Assembly: GCA_033065855.1 (NCBI GenBank)
Contig: JAVXUO010000740.1
Location: 248,001 to 312,000, forward strand
Direction: 5' to 3'
Length of the DNA: 64,000 nt
Source of the DNA: Escallonia rubra
Lineage: Eukaryota > Streptophyta > Magnoliopsida > Escalloniales > Escalloniaceae
The number at the start of each line of letters is the position of its first letter. Position 1 is the stretch's first letter. A program made the position numbers and the translations under genes. The notes beneath the pieces are model-generated. The model worked only from the letters and a program-made list of their open reading frames with translations. It did not search any database and was not told where the DNA came from. Positions 11,035-22,059 of this stretch are shown one piece after another.

Positions 11035-12964
11035 TGTTGCTATCCCATCCTGGCTATACATACTTGGACCTCTGCTATCTAATATGGCGACCCCGGTCGG
11101 CTGACCTGACTCGGTCGGCTGGTGGCATCGATCGGCCGGCCTCGATCGACTGGTCGGCCTGCCTGCCTCGGCCAGCTGCCCTGCCTGGCTGCTTACATTT
11201 GGACCGGCGCCCGTGCACCCACTCTGCGATCCCCATCACCTACGCACGCGCGCTGACTTTGCGACATCTGTCACCGCGTCCGAACTCCCGACTCCGCGAC
11301 CCTTGTAGTCGCGCCCATCCGCCATTCCCATGTCACGTGCCTCAGGGCACTTCACACGCTCTGTCGCGCCCATGCACCGTGCTGCTAATACAGTCGTGCC
11401 CCCTAGCTTTCTGTTACATTATCATGCTACCGGCACTGCACAATATCCGTCGCGCCGCTGATACAGTCGCGCCTCTTGGCTCTCTGTCACACTACTGTGC
11501 CGCCGGCACCGTAAACACTCTGCGGCGCCCATGCTCTGCACCGTTAATACAGTTGTGCCCCGTGGATTTTTGTCACACTACCATGCCCCCGCGTTGGTTC
11601 ATCTTTTCACCATACCATGCGCACTTTGCCTTGGTCTTAGAACATGCTTTGACCCACTCTTCGAAGTGTGCAGCATCCTGCGGGGATAGGCGACTCCTCC
11701 AGGGAGCTCGAAGTGCTCCGATATGAAGACTCCCCTTCCGCTAGGTAGACGCTCCTCCCGGATGCTACCTTGGCCCATCAGGTAGGCGAATCCTTTGAGA
11801 CACTACCTTGGCGCGCTCCGAGTGCTTCGGCACAAGGACTCATCTACGGGGATAGGCGACTCCTCCAAGACACTATCTTCCCCAAGGAGCTCTAAGTGCT
11901 CCGGCACGAAGACTCCATTTCCGCTAGGTAGACAGCTCCTCTGGGATGCTACCTCGGCCCATCGGGTAGGCGACTCCTCCAAAACACTACCTTTGCGCAC
12001 TTTGAGTGCTCCGGCACAAGGACTCACTCATAGGGATAGACAACTCCTTCGAGACACTATCTCCGTCTGGGAGCTTTAACTCCCCTTCTGTCAGGTAGAC
12101 GACTCTTCTGGGATGCTACCTCGGCTCGTTGGGTATGCGACTCCTCTAGGACACTACATTGGCACGCTCCAAGTGCTCCAGCACAAGGACTCAGCCGTGG
12201 GATATGAAACTCCTCCGGGACACTATCTTCGCCAAGGTGTGCATGACTAGCCTACGTGCTCCGGTACTGGGGGCTTTCATCGGCACCCCTAAGGACTATG
12301 ACCCTGGGGTCATTCCGAGACAGAAGCAGGTCTCCAGAAGGCATCGCGCCTAGTTCGCCTGATAGTTGGATGTTAGGTCTTCCCCACTACTACCAGGTCC
12401 TAGGCGTCTCTCAATGCCCTGTAGGACTCTGCAAGGGCTTTGGACTGGTGGCTAGATCAAGGGGGCTCTCTGGCCACACTAGCACTATGTGGGCCAGTCT
12501 TTCCAGACAGACAGAGCGACGCTGAGCGAGACAGACCGAGTGAATATACGATCCGACAGTCCGTGGAGCACCAGCACCTGTGGAGCCCTAGGTGATGTGC
12601 CACTTTTGGGGAGCGCCATTTGTCGATTGACGACATCATCATCTCAACCTCTATAAATAAAGGCCTTGAGAATTCATTTTCAGAACTCATTCTCATATTC
12701 ACTTTATCACTCTAGAATTCTAAAGAGAGAAACATATGGGACCTTAACTCTGGACCTAAGCATCAGACTGTGACTGTCGTCGTGTATTCATCCCGCACCA
12801 TCGCCCTCGTAGCACTGCCACCCTCAGGCTCTGTCTGGGAAGCCCTTAGTCTTTGTCCTTACTCAATCTTTGTTTTGTCCTACATTAGCATACTTGGCAT
12901 ATGACTCGGACTGCATTCCTTGTAGCACCTCCACGTCGACTGTGAACCAATTTCCTTTGCTTCA
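11035..12964 (+). repeat. Tat-type LTR, left copy (plus)
   Basis: Begins TGTTGCTATC and ends CTTCA just before TTTTGGCGACTC. It is GC-rich in its first two thirds. It contains a composite tandem repeat of roughly 170-190 bp (GGATAGGCGACTCCTCC near 11684, 11850 and 12035), a TATAAATA promoter box at 12652-12659 and a C/T-rich U5. Its inverted partner is 15083-17043, and a third relative is at 58050-59990. Long open frames inside are repeat translation, not genes. Confidence 0.7.
12652..12659 (+). promoter_or_regulatory. LTR TATA box (left Tat-type LTR)
   Basis: TATAAATA in the AT-rich 3' third of the LTR, about 305 bp before the LTR end. It is conserved in place in the two other LTR copies (15408-15414 and 58386-58394, minus strand), which supports its being the U3 promoter. 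Confidence 0.6.
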
Positions 12965-12967
12965 TTT

Positions 12968-12985
12968 TGGCGACTCTGCTGGGGA
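12968..12985 (+). other. Primer-binding site, Tat/Ogre type
   Basis: TGGCGACTCTGCTGGGGA, the typical Tat/Ogre primer site (complementary to a tRNA 3' end, usually tRNA-Arg), lies 3 nt after the LTR end. The equivalent place next to the inverted right LTR reads TTTTGGGAGATGG, so that side has lost or never had the full site. Confidence 0.65.
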
Positions 12986-13019
12986 GGTAAGCATCATAGT
13001 TTAGTTCGTCCTTCGTCAC

Positions 13020-13340
13020 CCAAGTAACCATGCCTCAACAACGCTGATCTACCAAGACTATCAGCCATAGCCTCAACCCAGCCATCCAAGAGGCTGTCAT
13101 TTCCAAAGTTTGGACAATTTTCAAACTACAATTGCTCTTGTACAAGTCTACTGACTCCACCCTTGATGCCATCACCTACTCCCTTGGGGCTTCACCCTTT
13201 CCCTATCCCAAGCATGTTAGGTTCCTCCTATCCCATTCGGCTCACATTGCATAGCGACTTGGTAGATGGTGCACGCGGTGGCTTGAGGTAATTTACTAAG
13301 TCTCAATTCGGTCAGTCGACATCCCCCCAGGCCATACGAC
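13020..13340 (+). pseudogene. Decayed gag-like internal region of the Tat-type element
   Basis: After the primer site a plus-strand stretch starts ATGCCTCAACAACGC and translates in pieces (for example AIQEAVISKVWTIFKLQLL) with several stops. I infer a gag remnant only from its position. No gag motif is certain. An hAT element at 13349-14379 interrupts the region. Confidence 0.3.
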
Positions 13341-13348
13341 CATCTGGG

Positions 13349-14379
13349 TAGACCTGGCAAACGGGTATACCCGTCGGGGTACGGGTAAAAACCGATCGGG
13401 TCCGGATAAAAACGGGTCGGGTAAATTTTACCCGATTTTTTCGGGTAGACTTTTCTTGGATCCGTACCCTACCCAGGCGGGTAGGGTATTACCCGCGGGT
13501 AAAACATTAAATTTTACAATTTTTTTGAAACAAATATTAATTTCTTCTTAAATGTTTTCTTCTCCTTCCTTTCTTCTTTTATTACACAAAATCAGATCTT
13601 TAACATTGCTAATTACTACAATAATCAATCTCCATTATGATCTATTACACAACAAACATAAAATCAAGATCAGGAATCATGAATATACAAATATAGGACT
13701 AGGAAAAAAATTCAAGATCAGTAGATCTAGTGGCGACGGTCAACCATAGATCGATATTACCGATTACAATAATCGATCACCATTAACATCTATTACACAA
13801 CGTCGATAAAATCAAGATCAGGATTCTTGAAGAAACAAAAAAAAAACGAAAACAAATAAATACAAGGTCACGATTCTTGAATAAAGAAAATAAAACAAAA
13901 AAAATACAAGATCAGTGATCTTGTGGCGACGATCAACACTCAACAATAGATCTGGCGAAGGAGAGAAGATCGGCGATGGAGAGAAGATCGGCGACGAAGC
14001 ACAGAGAAACGATCGGCGACGAAGAGACGAAGGCTTATGGTCGGTCACTCGATCGGTGGCTGCGGTATCAGATTGACGGAGTGAAGGCATGAACGGTAGT
14101 GGTGGTAGATCTCGAACGAGCGGCGGCGACGTCATGAGAAGTGAGAAGAAGGGTGAAGACAGAAGAAAAATGAAAGTGAGAGGCTTTAGGGCACAAATGG
14201 CTATATTTATAGTTTGAAAAACGGGCAAACCCGAGTAACTCGTAAACCGACCCGAAAATTACGGGTCGGTTCGGGTACGGGTCTGATTTTCGCGGGTAGT
14301 AAATATTGGTACCCGTACCCGGGTTTTTTGTCCGGGTACGGATCGACCCGCGGGTACGGGTAGTTTTTTGCCAGGTCTA
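13349..14379. mobile_element. Non-autonomous hAT element
   Basis: Terminal inverted repeats TAGACCTGGCAAA ... TTTGCCAGGTCTA, each followed inward by GGGTACGGGTA-like repeats. They are flanked by a perfect 8-bp target duplication CATCTGGG (13341-13348 and 14380-14387). The length is 1031 bp and no transposase motif is present. TIR sequence and 8-bp duplication both fit hAT. It inserted into the middle of the inverted-LTR Tat-type element, so it is younger than that element. Confidence 0.88.
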
Positions 14380-14387
14380 CATCTGGG

Positions 14388-15082
14388 CATGCATACAACA
14401 TGTCCCGCCGGCCCTCCCTTGCCTCTGTGACTTAGTCGGCCATCAATATCAGCCTACCATCCTAAGCCCCCCTTTAATCTTACCCTGCCGACTCGTGGTC
14501 GGATCACCACCCTTAACGGCCTCCCTCGGCACACTTGCCCGAGCTCCATTCTACTCCCCACACCTCTCATCCTCTTTCTAACACTTCAAAAAATGTTCAA
14601 CAAAATTTTTTCATCCCATCCTTCTCATCTCGACCTCTCGTGGTCACATCAACACCCGCAACGTCTTCCATCGGCAAGCTTGGCCGAGTTCCATTCTTCT
14701 TTTTGGGACTCAAAAAAAAATTTACATTTTTCTTTCATGTCCCCTCCCATTTCCGACACTTGAAAAAAATTCCCAGCAAAAAAATTTCATCTTCACCCTT
14801 CCTCCTTAAAAGGCCAACACAAAAAAAATAAAAAATTGCCCCCCCCCCCCCCCCGAGCCTAGGCAGCGGCAGCCCTCTTCCCCCCTTCATGTGGGTCTCC
14901 GTCAACTCTCTTCGCTCATTTAATTCCCTCTCTCCCTTTTCCCCCACTATATCTTTCTCTTTCCAATCACTTTCAACTTTTACTTTTTCTCTCTCTTCAT
15001 TCACTCTTCCTCTCACATCACCCAACACACTTCTCTTCTCTTCCCTCACTACCCGAGACACGCATATCTCCATCTCCCAAAA
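14388..15082. other. Tat-type internal region, right part
   Basis: C/T-rich DNA between the hAT and the inverted right LTR, with a poly-C run at 14837-14855 and a long CTCTCT-rich stretch to about 15060. The plus-strand open frames are proline/serine/leucine-rich and show no domain. The right end (TTTTGGGAGATGG read on the minus strand from 15082) aligns with the primer-site junction of the left LTR but does not preserve it. Confidence 0.4.
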
Positions 15083-17043
15083 TAGTGCCAAGGAAAATGG
15101 GTTCGCAATCGACATGGAGGTGCCACAAGTAATGCAGTCCGAGTCAGATGCCAAGTATGCTGATATGGGACACAACAAGGATGTCGCAAGGGCAGAGACT
15201 AAAGGCTTTTTAAATAAAGCCTGAGGGTGGCAGTGCTCCGAGGGCGATGGTGCGAGGTGAATACATGATGATAGTCACAATCCGATACTTAGGTCCAAAG
15301 TTAAAGTCATGTATGTTTCTCTCTCTAGAATTATATAGTGATAAAATGAATGTGAGAATGAGTTTTGAAAATGTTGAAGTTCTGAAAATGAATTCTCAAG
15401 AGCCCTCTTTATAGAGGTTAAGATGATAATGTCATCAACCTACACGTGGTGCTCACCGGAAGTGACACGTCACTGAGGGGTCCACAGGTGCCGGTGCTCC
15501 AGGGACTGTCGGATCGCATATTCACCTGGCATGTCTCACACAGCGTCGCTCTGTCTGTTTGGAAAGACTGGCCTACACAGCGCCGGTGTGGCAAGCCCCA
15601 TTGATCTAGCCGTCAGTCCAAGGCCCTTGCAGAGTCCTATAGGGCTTCGAGAGACGCCGAGGACCTAGCAGTGGTGGGGAAGACCCGACACCCAACTGTC
15701 AGGCGGACTAGGTCGATGCCCTCCGGAGACCTGCTCCTGTCTCGGAGTGATTCGGGGTCATAGTCCCTAGGGATGCCGATGAAAGCCCCAAGTCCCGGAG
15801 CACGTAGGCTACTCACACAGAGACCCTGTCGGAGACAGTGTCACGGAGGAGTCACCTATCCTGTGGGTGAGTCCTTATGCCGGAGCACTCGGAGCGCGCC
15901 AAGGTAGTGTTCCAGAGGAGTCGCCTATGGCCTACCCGACGGATCGAGGTAGCATTTGGGAGGAGCCGTCTACGTGGTGGAAGGGGAGTTGAAGCTCCTT
16001 GGTGGAGATAATGATCCGATTGAGTCGCTTATCCCACGGGTGAGTCCTTATGCCGGAATACTCAGAGCACACCAAGGTAGTGTCTTGAAAGAGTCGCCTA
16101 CCCGACGGGCCAAGGTAGCATCCCGGAGAAGCCTTCTACCTGACGAAAGATGAGTCTTCATGTCGGAGCACTTAAAGCTCCCTGGCGGAGATAGTGTCCC
16201 TGAGGAGTAGTATATCCCTGTGGGTGATTCCTTGTTCCGGAGCACTCGGAGCATGCTAAGGTAGTGTCCCGGAGTAGTCGCCTACCCGATGGGCTGAGGT
16301 AACATCCCGGAGGAGCCATCTACCTGACGAAAGGGGAGTCTTCATGCCGGAGCACTTCGAGCTCCCTGGAAGAGATAGTGTCCTGGAGGAGTCGCATATC
16401 CCCGCAGGATGCTGCACATTCCTGAGAGTGTGTCGAAGCATGTTCCACGAGCAAGGCAAGATGCGCATGGTGTGGTGAAAGGATGAACCAACGTGGGGGC
16501 GTGATAGTATGAAAGAGAGCCATGTGGCACGACTGTATTAGCAGCGGTGCGACGCATGGGCGCGTGAGAGTGTGTGCGGTGTTGGCGGCACGGTAGTGTG
16601 ACAGAGAGCCAGGAGGTGCGACTGTATCAGCAGCGTGGTGCATGGGCGCGACAGATGCTGTGCGGTGCCGGCCCATGATAATGTGACATAGAGTCAGAAG
16701 GGTGGGGGTGACTGTATTAGCAGCATGGGGCATGGGTGCGACATAGTGTGTGAAGTGCCGGGGGGACGTGACATGGAAATGGCGCACATGCGTGGTGACA
16801 AGTGTCGCAAAGCCAGGCATTCGGACGGTGCGACGGATGTTGCAGAGTCGGCGCGTGGGCGACGAGGGTCGCAGAGTCGGCATGCGGGCGTGATTGTCCA
16901 AATTTGCACAGCCGACCAGGGCAGCCGGCCGAGGTAGGCAGGCCAGCCAATGCAACCGGCTGACTGGGGCAGGTTGAGCGCCCGGGGTCGGCAAATGGGA
17001 TAAAAGAGGTCAAAGTGTGCATAGCCAAGATTTGATAGCAACA
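15083..17043 (-). repeat. Tat-type LTR, right copy (minus)
   Basis: Inverted relative of 11035-12964. On the minus strand it begins TGTTGCTATCAAATC at 17043 and ends GGCACTA at 15083. It has the same tandem blocks (CGGAGCACT and GTAGTGTCC phrases) and a TATAAAG box at 15408-15414. Many substitutions and indels separate it from the left LTR, so either the two are old or they were not identical at insertion. Confidence 0.7.
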
Positions 17044-17221
17044 ATATGATATGAAATTTATTGTAAAATTTTCCAACTCACATACATGGGAGATGGGTAC
17101 GTGCTTAGCAAATTTTTGATTTCATGATGTGAGAAAGGATAATATTTTTCACTTAAATGTTTTTGAAATAAATAGAAGGATTATAATTAATGTCGTTTTC
17201 TTTGCCTAAACTAATGTAGTG

Positions 17222-17780
17222 AACAAATGGTCACGAAGAATGTCATAGCTGATCTCGTTAAGGGTGATAAACTTAACAAAAATGATTATGACGTTGGGGC
17301 ACAAAAAGATGAAATTCCTATTGAATGAGCAAGAGCTCGAGGAGCACTTGACCAAAGAGATGGTCACACCTCACTGCCTACCAGAAATGGCATGAGAAAT
17401 ATTGTTGTGTGCGCTACACCTTGTTGAACAACTTGCAAAATGATCTAATCGAGCTGTTTGATGAACTTTCAACTTGCAAAGCCTTATGTGATCAGCTCAA
17501 GTATTTTTTTTGGTAGAACTTCAACTTTGCGGTTCGTAGCTTTGTGATTAAGTTTGAGGAATATACAGAAGAACCTAAGCATACCATGAATGAACATCTA
17601 AGGGTGAGAACATGATCGGTAAGCTAAGAGAAATTGGCCATACGCTCACAGATGAGCAGCAAGTCAGGGCTGTCATAAGGTCCCTTCTTGCCTCATGAAA
17701 CATATATTATCAGAGAACACAATAGCCTCATGAAAAAGGTTACATGAAGAAGAAGTAACCAATGAAGAGTTACTTAACGA
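17222..17780 (+). pseudogene. copia gag remnant
   Basis: Plus-strand gag of the host copia element. It starts near ATGGTCACGAAGAATG and reads KLNKNDYDVW then KMKFLLNEQE after frameshift, the typical UBN2/gag start of plant copia. Later segments include VIKFEEYTEEPKHTM and GKLREIGHTLTDEQQV. Several stops and shifts break it. It lies downstream of the Tat-type insertion, and after removing that insertion it follows the copia leader as expected. Confidence 0.65.
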
Positions 17781-17789
17781 AGAAGTAAG

Positions 17790-18715
17790 CAATGCAGATG
17801 ACAGTTGTGTTAAAGAAATAAACCAACATTATAAATGCAAACAAGGAAAAAAAATTCCTAGTCTTGATAGCATAAAAAAGATCTTAGAAAATAATTTAGC
17901 GATGACCCACTCAAATTATGGGAAAAAGATAAACCTTGGGCGACATTGATCCTCAAGGATAAAAATTATAAGGTTAACGTAAAACCAATGCAATATAGTC
18001 TTGAGATGGTTCAGGAATATGAAAAACAGATTCCTGAAATACTAAACATGGTTAATAAGACTCAACAAGAGTCTTCATTCAAGTATGGCTTTCATGGTAA
18101 AAAATCATGCAGAATAGGTTAGAGGAAAAGCCATATTAATCATACACTATAGAGCTTTAAACTCAACAACAGTCAAAGATGGCTATAAAATTCCAAACAA
18201 AGATATCCAGATAAACAAAATTCAGTTAGCCAACTTTTTCTCAAAGTTTGATTTAAAAAGCGGTTATTGGCAAATCAAAATGGAAGAATCATCAATACAT
18301 TAACTACCTTTACGCACCACAAGGATACTACGAATGGACGATATTACCATTCGGATTAAAAAATGATCCACCTCTTTTCTAAAGAAGGATGGATACCATT
18401 TTTAGAAAGTACGGAGACTAATGTGTAGTGTATATAAATGATTAGTATTCTAAAAAATCAGAGAAGAACATAGAGATCATCTAAAAAAGATAGAACAATA
18501 ATTCATTGATCATGGATTAGTACTATCACAAAAGAAACGTGAATGGGAACAAACCACCTTTATATTTCTAGGATTGAGAATATAAGACAATAAAAAAATT
18601 GTTCTTCAAGATTACATAGCTAAAAAATAAAACTATTTCGAAAACAAATCAATGACGTAAAACAACTTCAAAGATTTATCGGGTTGTTAAACTTGGAAAC
18701 ATATCTTCATCGGAA
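17790..18715 (+). pseudogene. Endogenous caulimovirid reverse transcriptase remnant
   Basis: The plus strand, read across several frames, shows a Caulimoviridae-type reverse transcriptase. It has a pre-RT segment with a W-PWATL block near 17930, an FDLKSGYWQI-like block near 18250-18280, a PFGLK block near 18350, and a degenerate catalytic site near 18430 where the first aspartate is replaced by asparagine and a stop follows. A WEQ..FIFLGL block lies near 18550. It has at least five stops or shifts and no neighbouring movement or coat protein. This is an old, non-functional integrated fragment in the copia body between gag and pol. Ty3/gypsy is the alternative, but the motif wording fits caulimovirids better. 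Confidence 0.6.
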
Positions 18716-18759
18716 ACAATAGCTCTTAAGAGGTGCTAGGGGTTAGTTTTACCAGCTCA

Positions 18760-19002
18760 AGTTGCGTACTAGGTGCATGTTGCTTCTTAAGAATATGCGA
18801 TATGCAGTTGCTGTTTGGGTTAATCTACTTTCAGTTACTGCTTTATTAGACAATGATTTTCCATTTAATTTAGGGGTAATAAATTGGACATCTTTTTGGA
18901 TGATGTTTTGTTCGGATATAGTTTTTGCGTTGATAGTTTATTCCAATTGGATTCAATTCATTCAGTCATCTTATTCTTATGTTATAGATAATAATATTGT
19001 GA
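18760..19002 (+). pseudogene. copia protease/pre-integrase segment (before the MULE)
   Basis: Reads MRYAVAVWVNLLSVTALLDN, then after a shift NKLDIFLDDVLFGYSFC and SSYSYVIDNNIVNDS, the stretch that precedes the H..LGH pre-integrase finger in one common plant copia family. It is cut at 19011 by the Mutator-like element and resumes at 21116 with STT-HVRLGHIGQ. This shows that the two parts were one reading frame before insertion. Confidence 0.7.
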
Positions 19003-19011
19003 ATGATTCTA

Positions 19012-21115
19012 GGGATAATTGCGTAAAATACCCCTGTGATTTGGGGTAGTTGCAAAAACACCCATCTTGTTACAAAAATTGCAAAAAGACATCTGAAATT
19101 GCAAATGTGTTGCACCGTCAAATTTCTGTAACAGAATGGCAAAAATGTCCAAATTGCCCTTCTATATAAATGAAAATGGTACGCTTTTACCACTTTTCCT
19201 TATCTGGTTCTCTCCTTCTCCACGAGACTCGCGGAGAAGAATAGATGGGATCTGTCTTGTTTGGCATGCACGAAGGATCGATGGGATCTTTCCATAACAG
19301 ATCTGGACATGCACGAAGGCCAGCTGCCTTGGATCGATGGCGGGCTCGAGGCGGCCAAGGGCGGACCTACGTTGTGGCAAGGGGGGCTGAAGCACCCCTC
19401 ACTTCTGGAAAAAAAAATTTGGTTTTCGGGAATCGCACCACCCCGTTCCTGAGACGCCGTTCCCCCATACCCGATACCCCATTCCCCGAGACCACAACTC
19501 GGTGCTCTCTCTCTCTCTCACCGGTGGACAGTGGACATAACGACCGACGATTAGATCTGGCATATTGCCGGCGACGCCACGCGACTAAACGGTCTGAACC
19601 CACCTTGTAAATCTCCGACCGACGACCAGATCTTGAAGAAACGGCACTCCGCCGGCGACCAGATCTCCGAGTCTTTGTTCGACGTCTGACCTCGCCACCA
19701 GTCACCAGATCTGCTTGATGGAGTGCCACTGCTTGACGCCGTCCGACCACGCGACCAGATCTGCTTGACGGAGTGCCTCACCCAGTCACCCTACCGGCTA
19801 CCGCGAGCTGCTGCACGGATGATTGCTGGGATTTGCTGCTGGGAATTTGTCTGTTGTATGTTGCTTCATCCCAATTCGTGGTGGAGCTGCATCCAGCCGT
19901 GGTGAATTTGTCTATTGTCTGTTGAGTGTTGTCTACTTGAGACTTGAGTGCTTGACGGAGTGGCCCACTGTTTTGGTAAATTATTGTTATTATTTATTTT
20001 ATATTTGCATGTTGATGATTATGCTACAGACTTGGGTTATTTGACACGTATATAGATGTCAATACAAATATATTTGTACATTAAAAGTATCATAAACTTA
20101 GAGTTTAATTCTAAAATTTTGAGTATCGAAACATTGGTATAGTTTAATTTCAGTGATTATATAGAGATTTAGTAAAGTTCTTAAATTGCGTTTATTTCAG
20201 TGATTATATAGAGATTTAAAAAAATCTCTATATAATATTATTTTACTATATTTTTTTTTGGGTGCATTCGATAGAATTTTTGCACTCCCTGAAATTTTTT
20301 TCTGGTTCCGCCCTTGGGGCGACGCAAGCGGGGATCGATGGGATCTGTCTTGTTTAGCATAGATCTGGACATGCACGAAGGCGCAAGCGGGGATCGATTA
20401 GGGTTAGAATGTTGGTGGCCTCAACACGGGATTAAGGTTCGATCTAAGTTTCGGGGTTTGATTAAGGTTCGATTAGGGTTTGATCTAAGTTTGGGGTTTC
20501 GATTAGGGTTCGAATTTTTGTGGGATTGGTTTGGGGGTGATGGTTGCAGCGGGACTAGGCGGTGATGGCAGCTGCGACATTCACGGTGATGGTGGCGGCG
20601 AGATTGGGTGGGCTGTTGGCGGTGATGGGATTGTCTGCAGAAGTTGGCAGCTGCGGGGTTGGATGAGAAATAGGGTGGCACCGGTTGTGGGTGGCGCAAG
20701 TGGCAGACAGGGTGGTGGAGGCGGGATTATGAAGGGGCTTACACCGGCGGCGCACGGTGACGGGTCCAGCTGCTGCTAGGCGCACATGGCCGGGGTGGCA
20801 GTGGCGCCGATTGTGGGTGGCGCATGTGGCAGACTGGGGCGGTGGTGGTGAGGGTGGCGGCTAGGGTTTGGTTTTGGTGGAATTGGGACTTGTTTGGGAG
20901 AGATAAAAAGAGGGAGGGTACTTTAGTTTTTTTATTATAATGTTTTTTACTACATGCATTTTTCAAGAGCGTGAAAACCACGCCTCGTTAATTTAGATGA
21001 CTTTTCTAACAGTTGCAACACATTTGTAATCTCGGGTGTCTTTTTGCAATTTTGTAACAAGAGGGGTGTTTTTGCAACTACCCCAAACCACATGGGTATT
21101 TTACGCAATTATCCC
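19012..21115. mobile_element. Non-autonomous Mutator-like element (MULE)
   Basis: Terminal inverted repeats of about 105 bp start GGGATAATTGCGTAAAATAC at 19012 and return inverted at 21115. They are flanked by a perfect 9-bp direct repeat ATGATTCTA (19003-19011 and 21116-21124). Length 2104 bp. Long TIRs plus a 9-bp duplication define a Mutator-like element. No mudrA-type transposase is present. The middle is GC-rich with internal repeats (GATCGATGGGATCT at about 19278 and 20333; GATCTGGACATGCACGAAGG at 19302 and 20361), and may hold captured DNA. It splits the copia pol gene. Confidence 0.9.
19356..20316. mobile_element. Possible hAT element nested in the MULE
   Basis: CAAGGGCGGACCTACGTTG at the left and TTCCGCCCTTG at the right form short inverted repeats like the common plant hAT end CAGGGGCGGA. 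The bases outside (GAGGCGGC and GGGGCGAC) match at 6 of 8 only, and only with a one-base shift. The DNA outside continues the MULE's repeated GATCGATGGG phrase on both sides, which agrees with an insertion. Coding potential is unclear. Confidence 0.35.
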
Positions 21116-22050
21116 ATGATTCTACCACCTAGCATGTAAGACTGGGTCACATAGGCCAAGATAGAATGACTCGTTTGGCTAGAGAAGGCCTTTTGGGCGC
21201 ACTCGCAAAAGTCAGTCTACAAACATGTGAGGCTTGTTTGGCCGGTAAAGCATGCAGGAATCCTATTAGAAAGGCTGTGAAAGAAATTCAGCCACTTGAG
21301 CTAGTTCACTCTGACATATGTGGACTTATGAGTATAATGGCACGCCATGACGCCTCTTATTTCTTTACACTGATAGACGATTACACGTGATATGATTACG
21401 TGTATCTGATATCTCACTGCTATGAAGCTTTGAATTGTTTCAAATGCTTTATAGCAGAGGTTGAGAATCATAAGGAGAAGAGTTTGAAAACTTTTTGCAC
21501 TGACCGGGGACGCGAATATTAGTCTGATCAGTTCAAGAAGTTTTGTGAGGAAACAGGGATACGCAGGCGACTTATTATTTCTAATATTCTACAACAAAAT
21601 GGTGTTAGATATGGTTAGGTCTATGATGGTGCAAGCAAATCTTCCAATATCTTTTTGGGGGGATGCCATTTTAACTGCAGCTTATATATTTAATCATGTG
21701 CTTTTACAATCAATCAAATACACCCCACATGAACTTTGGAATGGCCAAGAGCCAAATATGGATAACTTGCGCCTATGGCGCTCAACATGTTATGTTCACA
21801 GTACTTCTCACAAGGATGGGAAACTAGAGCCTAGAGCTAAAAAGAGTATCTTCTTAATCTATTCTGTAAACTCTAAAGGCTATGTGATGTATGGTGAACA
21901 TGGTGGAAAGACTGAAATAAAGTCTCGTGATGTTGATTTCATAGAGAGTGATTTTCCTAGCATTGGAGACGCGAATAAGAATCTTAACCTCTATGAGTTA
22001 GAGGAGGTTGAAGCCACTTTACCATCTCCAAGCGAAGGTGGGAATTAATT
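21116..22050 (+). pseudogene. copia integrase
   Basis: Well-preserved integrase part of the host copia element. The HVRLGHIGQ and C-x2-C (TCEACLAGK) zinc finger lies at about 21140-21255. The integrase core follows with HSDICG (first catalytic Asp, near 21310), FFTLIDDYT, TDRG (second Asp, near 21503), then NLPISFWGDAILTAAYIFN near 21635. Stops at 21388 and 21522 and a frameshift near 21545 disable it. The third catalytic residue region is degenerate. Confidence 0.8.
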
Positions 22051-22059
22051 TCTCATCTT

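Larger units (their letters stand above)
11035..17043. mobile_element. Tat/Ogre-type retroelement with inverted LTRs
   Basis: Two related LTRs of about 1.9-2.0 kb face each other (11035-12964 plus, 15083-17043 minus) around a 2.1-kb middle. Each outer end begins TGTTGCTATC when read inward. The 5 bp outside are ATATG on both sides (11030-11034 and 17044-17048) in direct orientation, as expected for one integration event. The primer site TGGCGACTCTGCTGGGGA follows the left LTR, which is characteristic of Tat/Ogre Ty3-gypsy elements. The middle holds only a short decayed gag-like stretch and a later hAT insertion; no pol is present. The unit sits in the leader of the surrounding copia element. 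Confidence 0.6.

Noticed and set aside
11034..11726. 230-residue open frame, plus strand
   Set aside because: It lies in the GC-rich repeats of the Tat-type LTR. The equivalent parts of the other LTR copies give different proteins in shifted frames, so it is repeat translation.
16320..16994. 224-residue open frame, minus strand
   Set aside because: Same reason as the previous one: it is the inverted LTR copy, with no domain and no conserved frame.
19245..19781. Open frames of 76-127 residues within the MULE
   Set aside because: Overlapping on both strands in GC-rich DNA without a recognisable domain; kept only as a possible captured segment.
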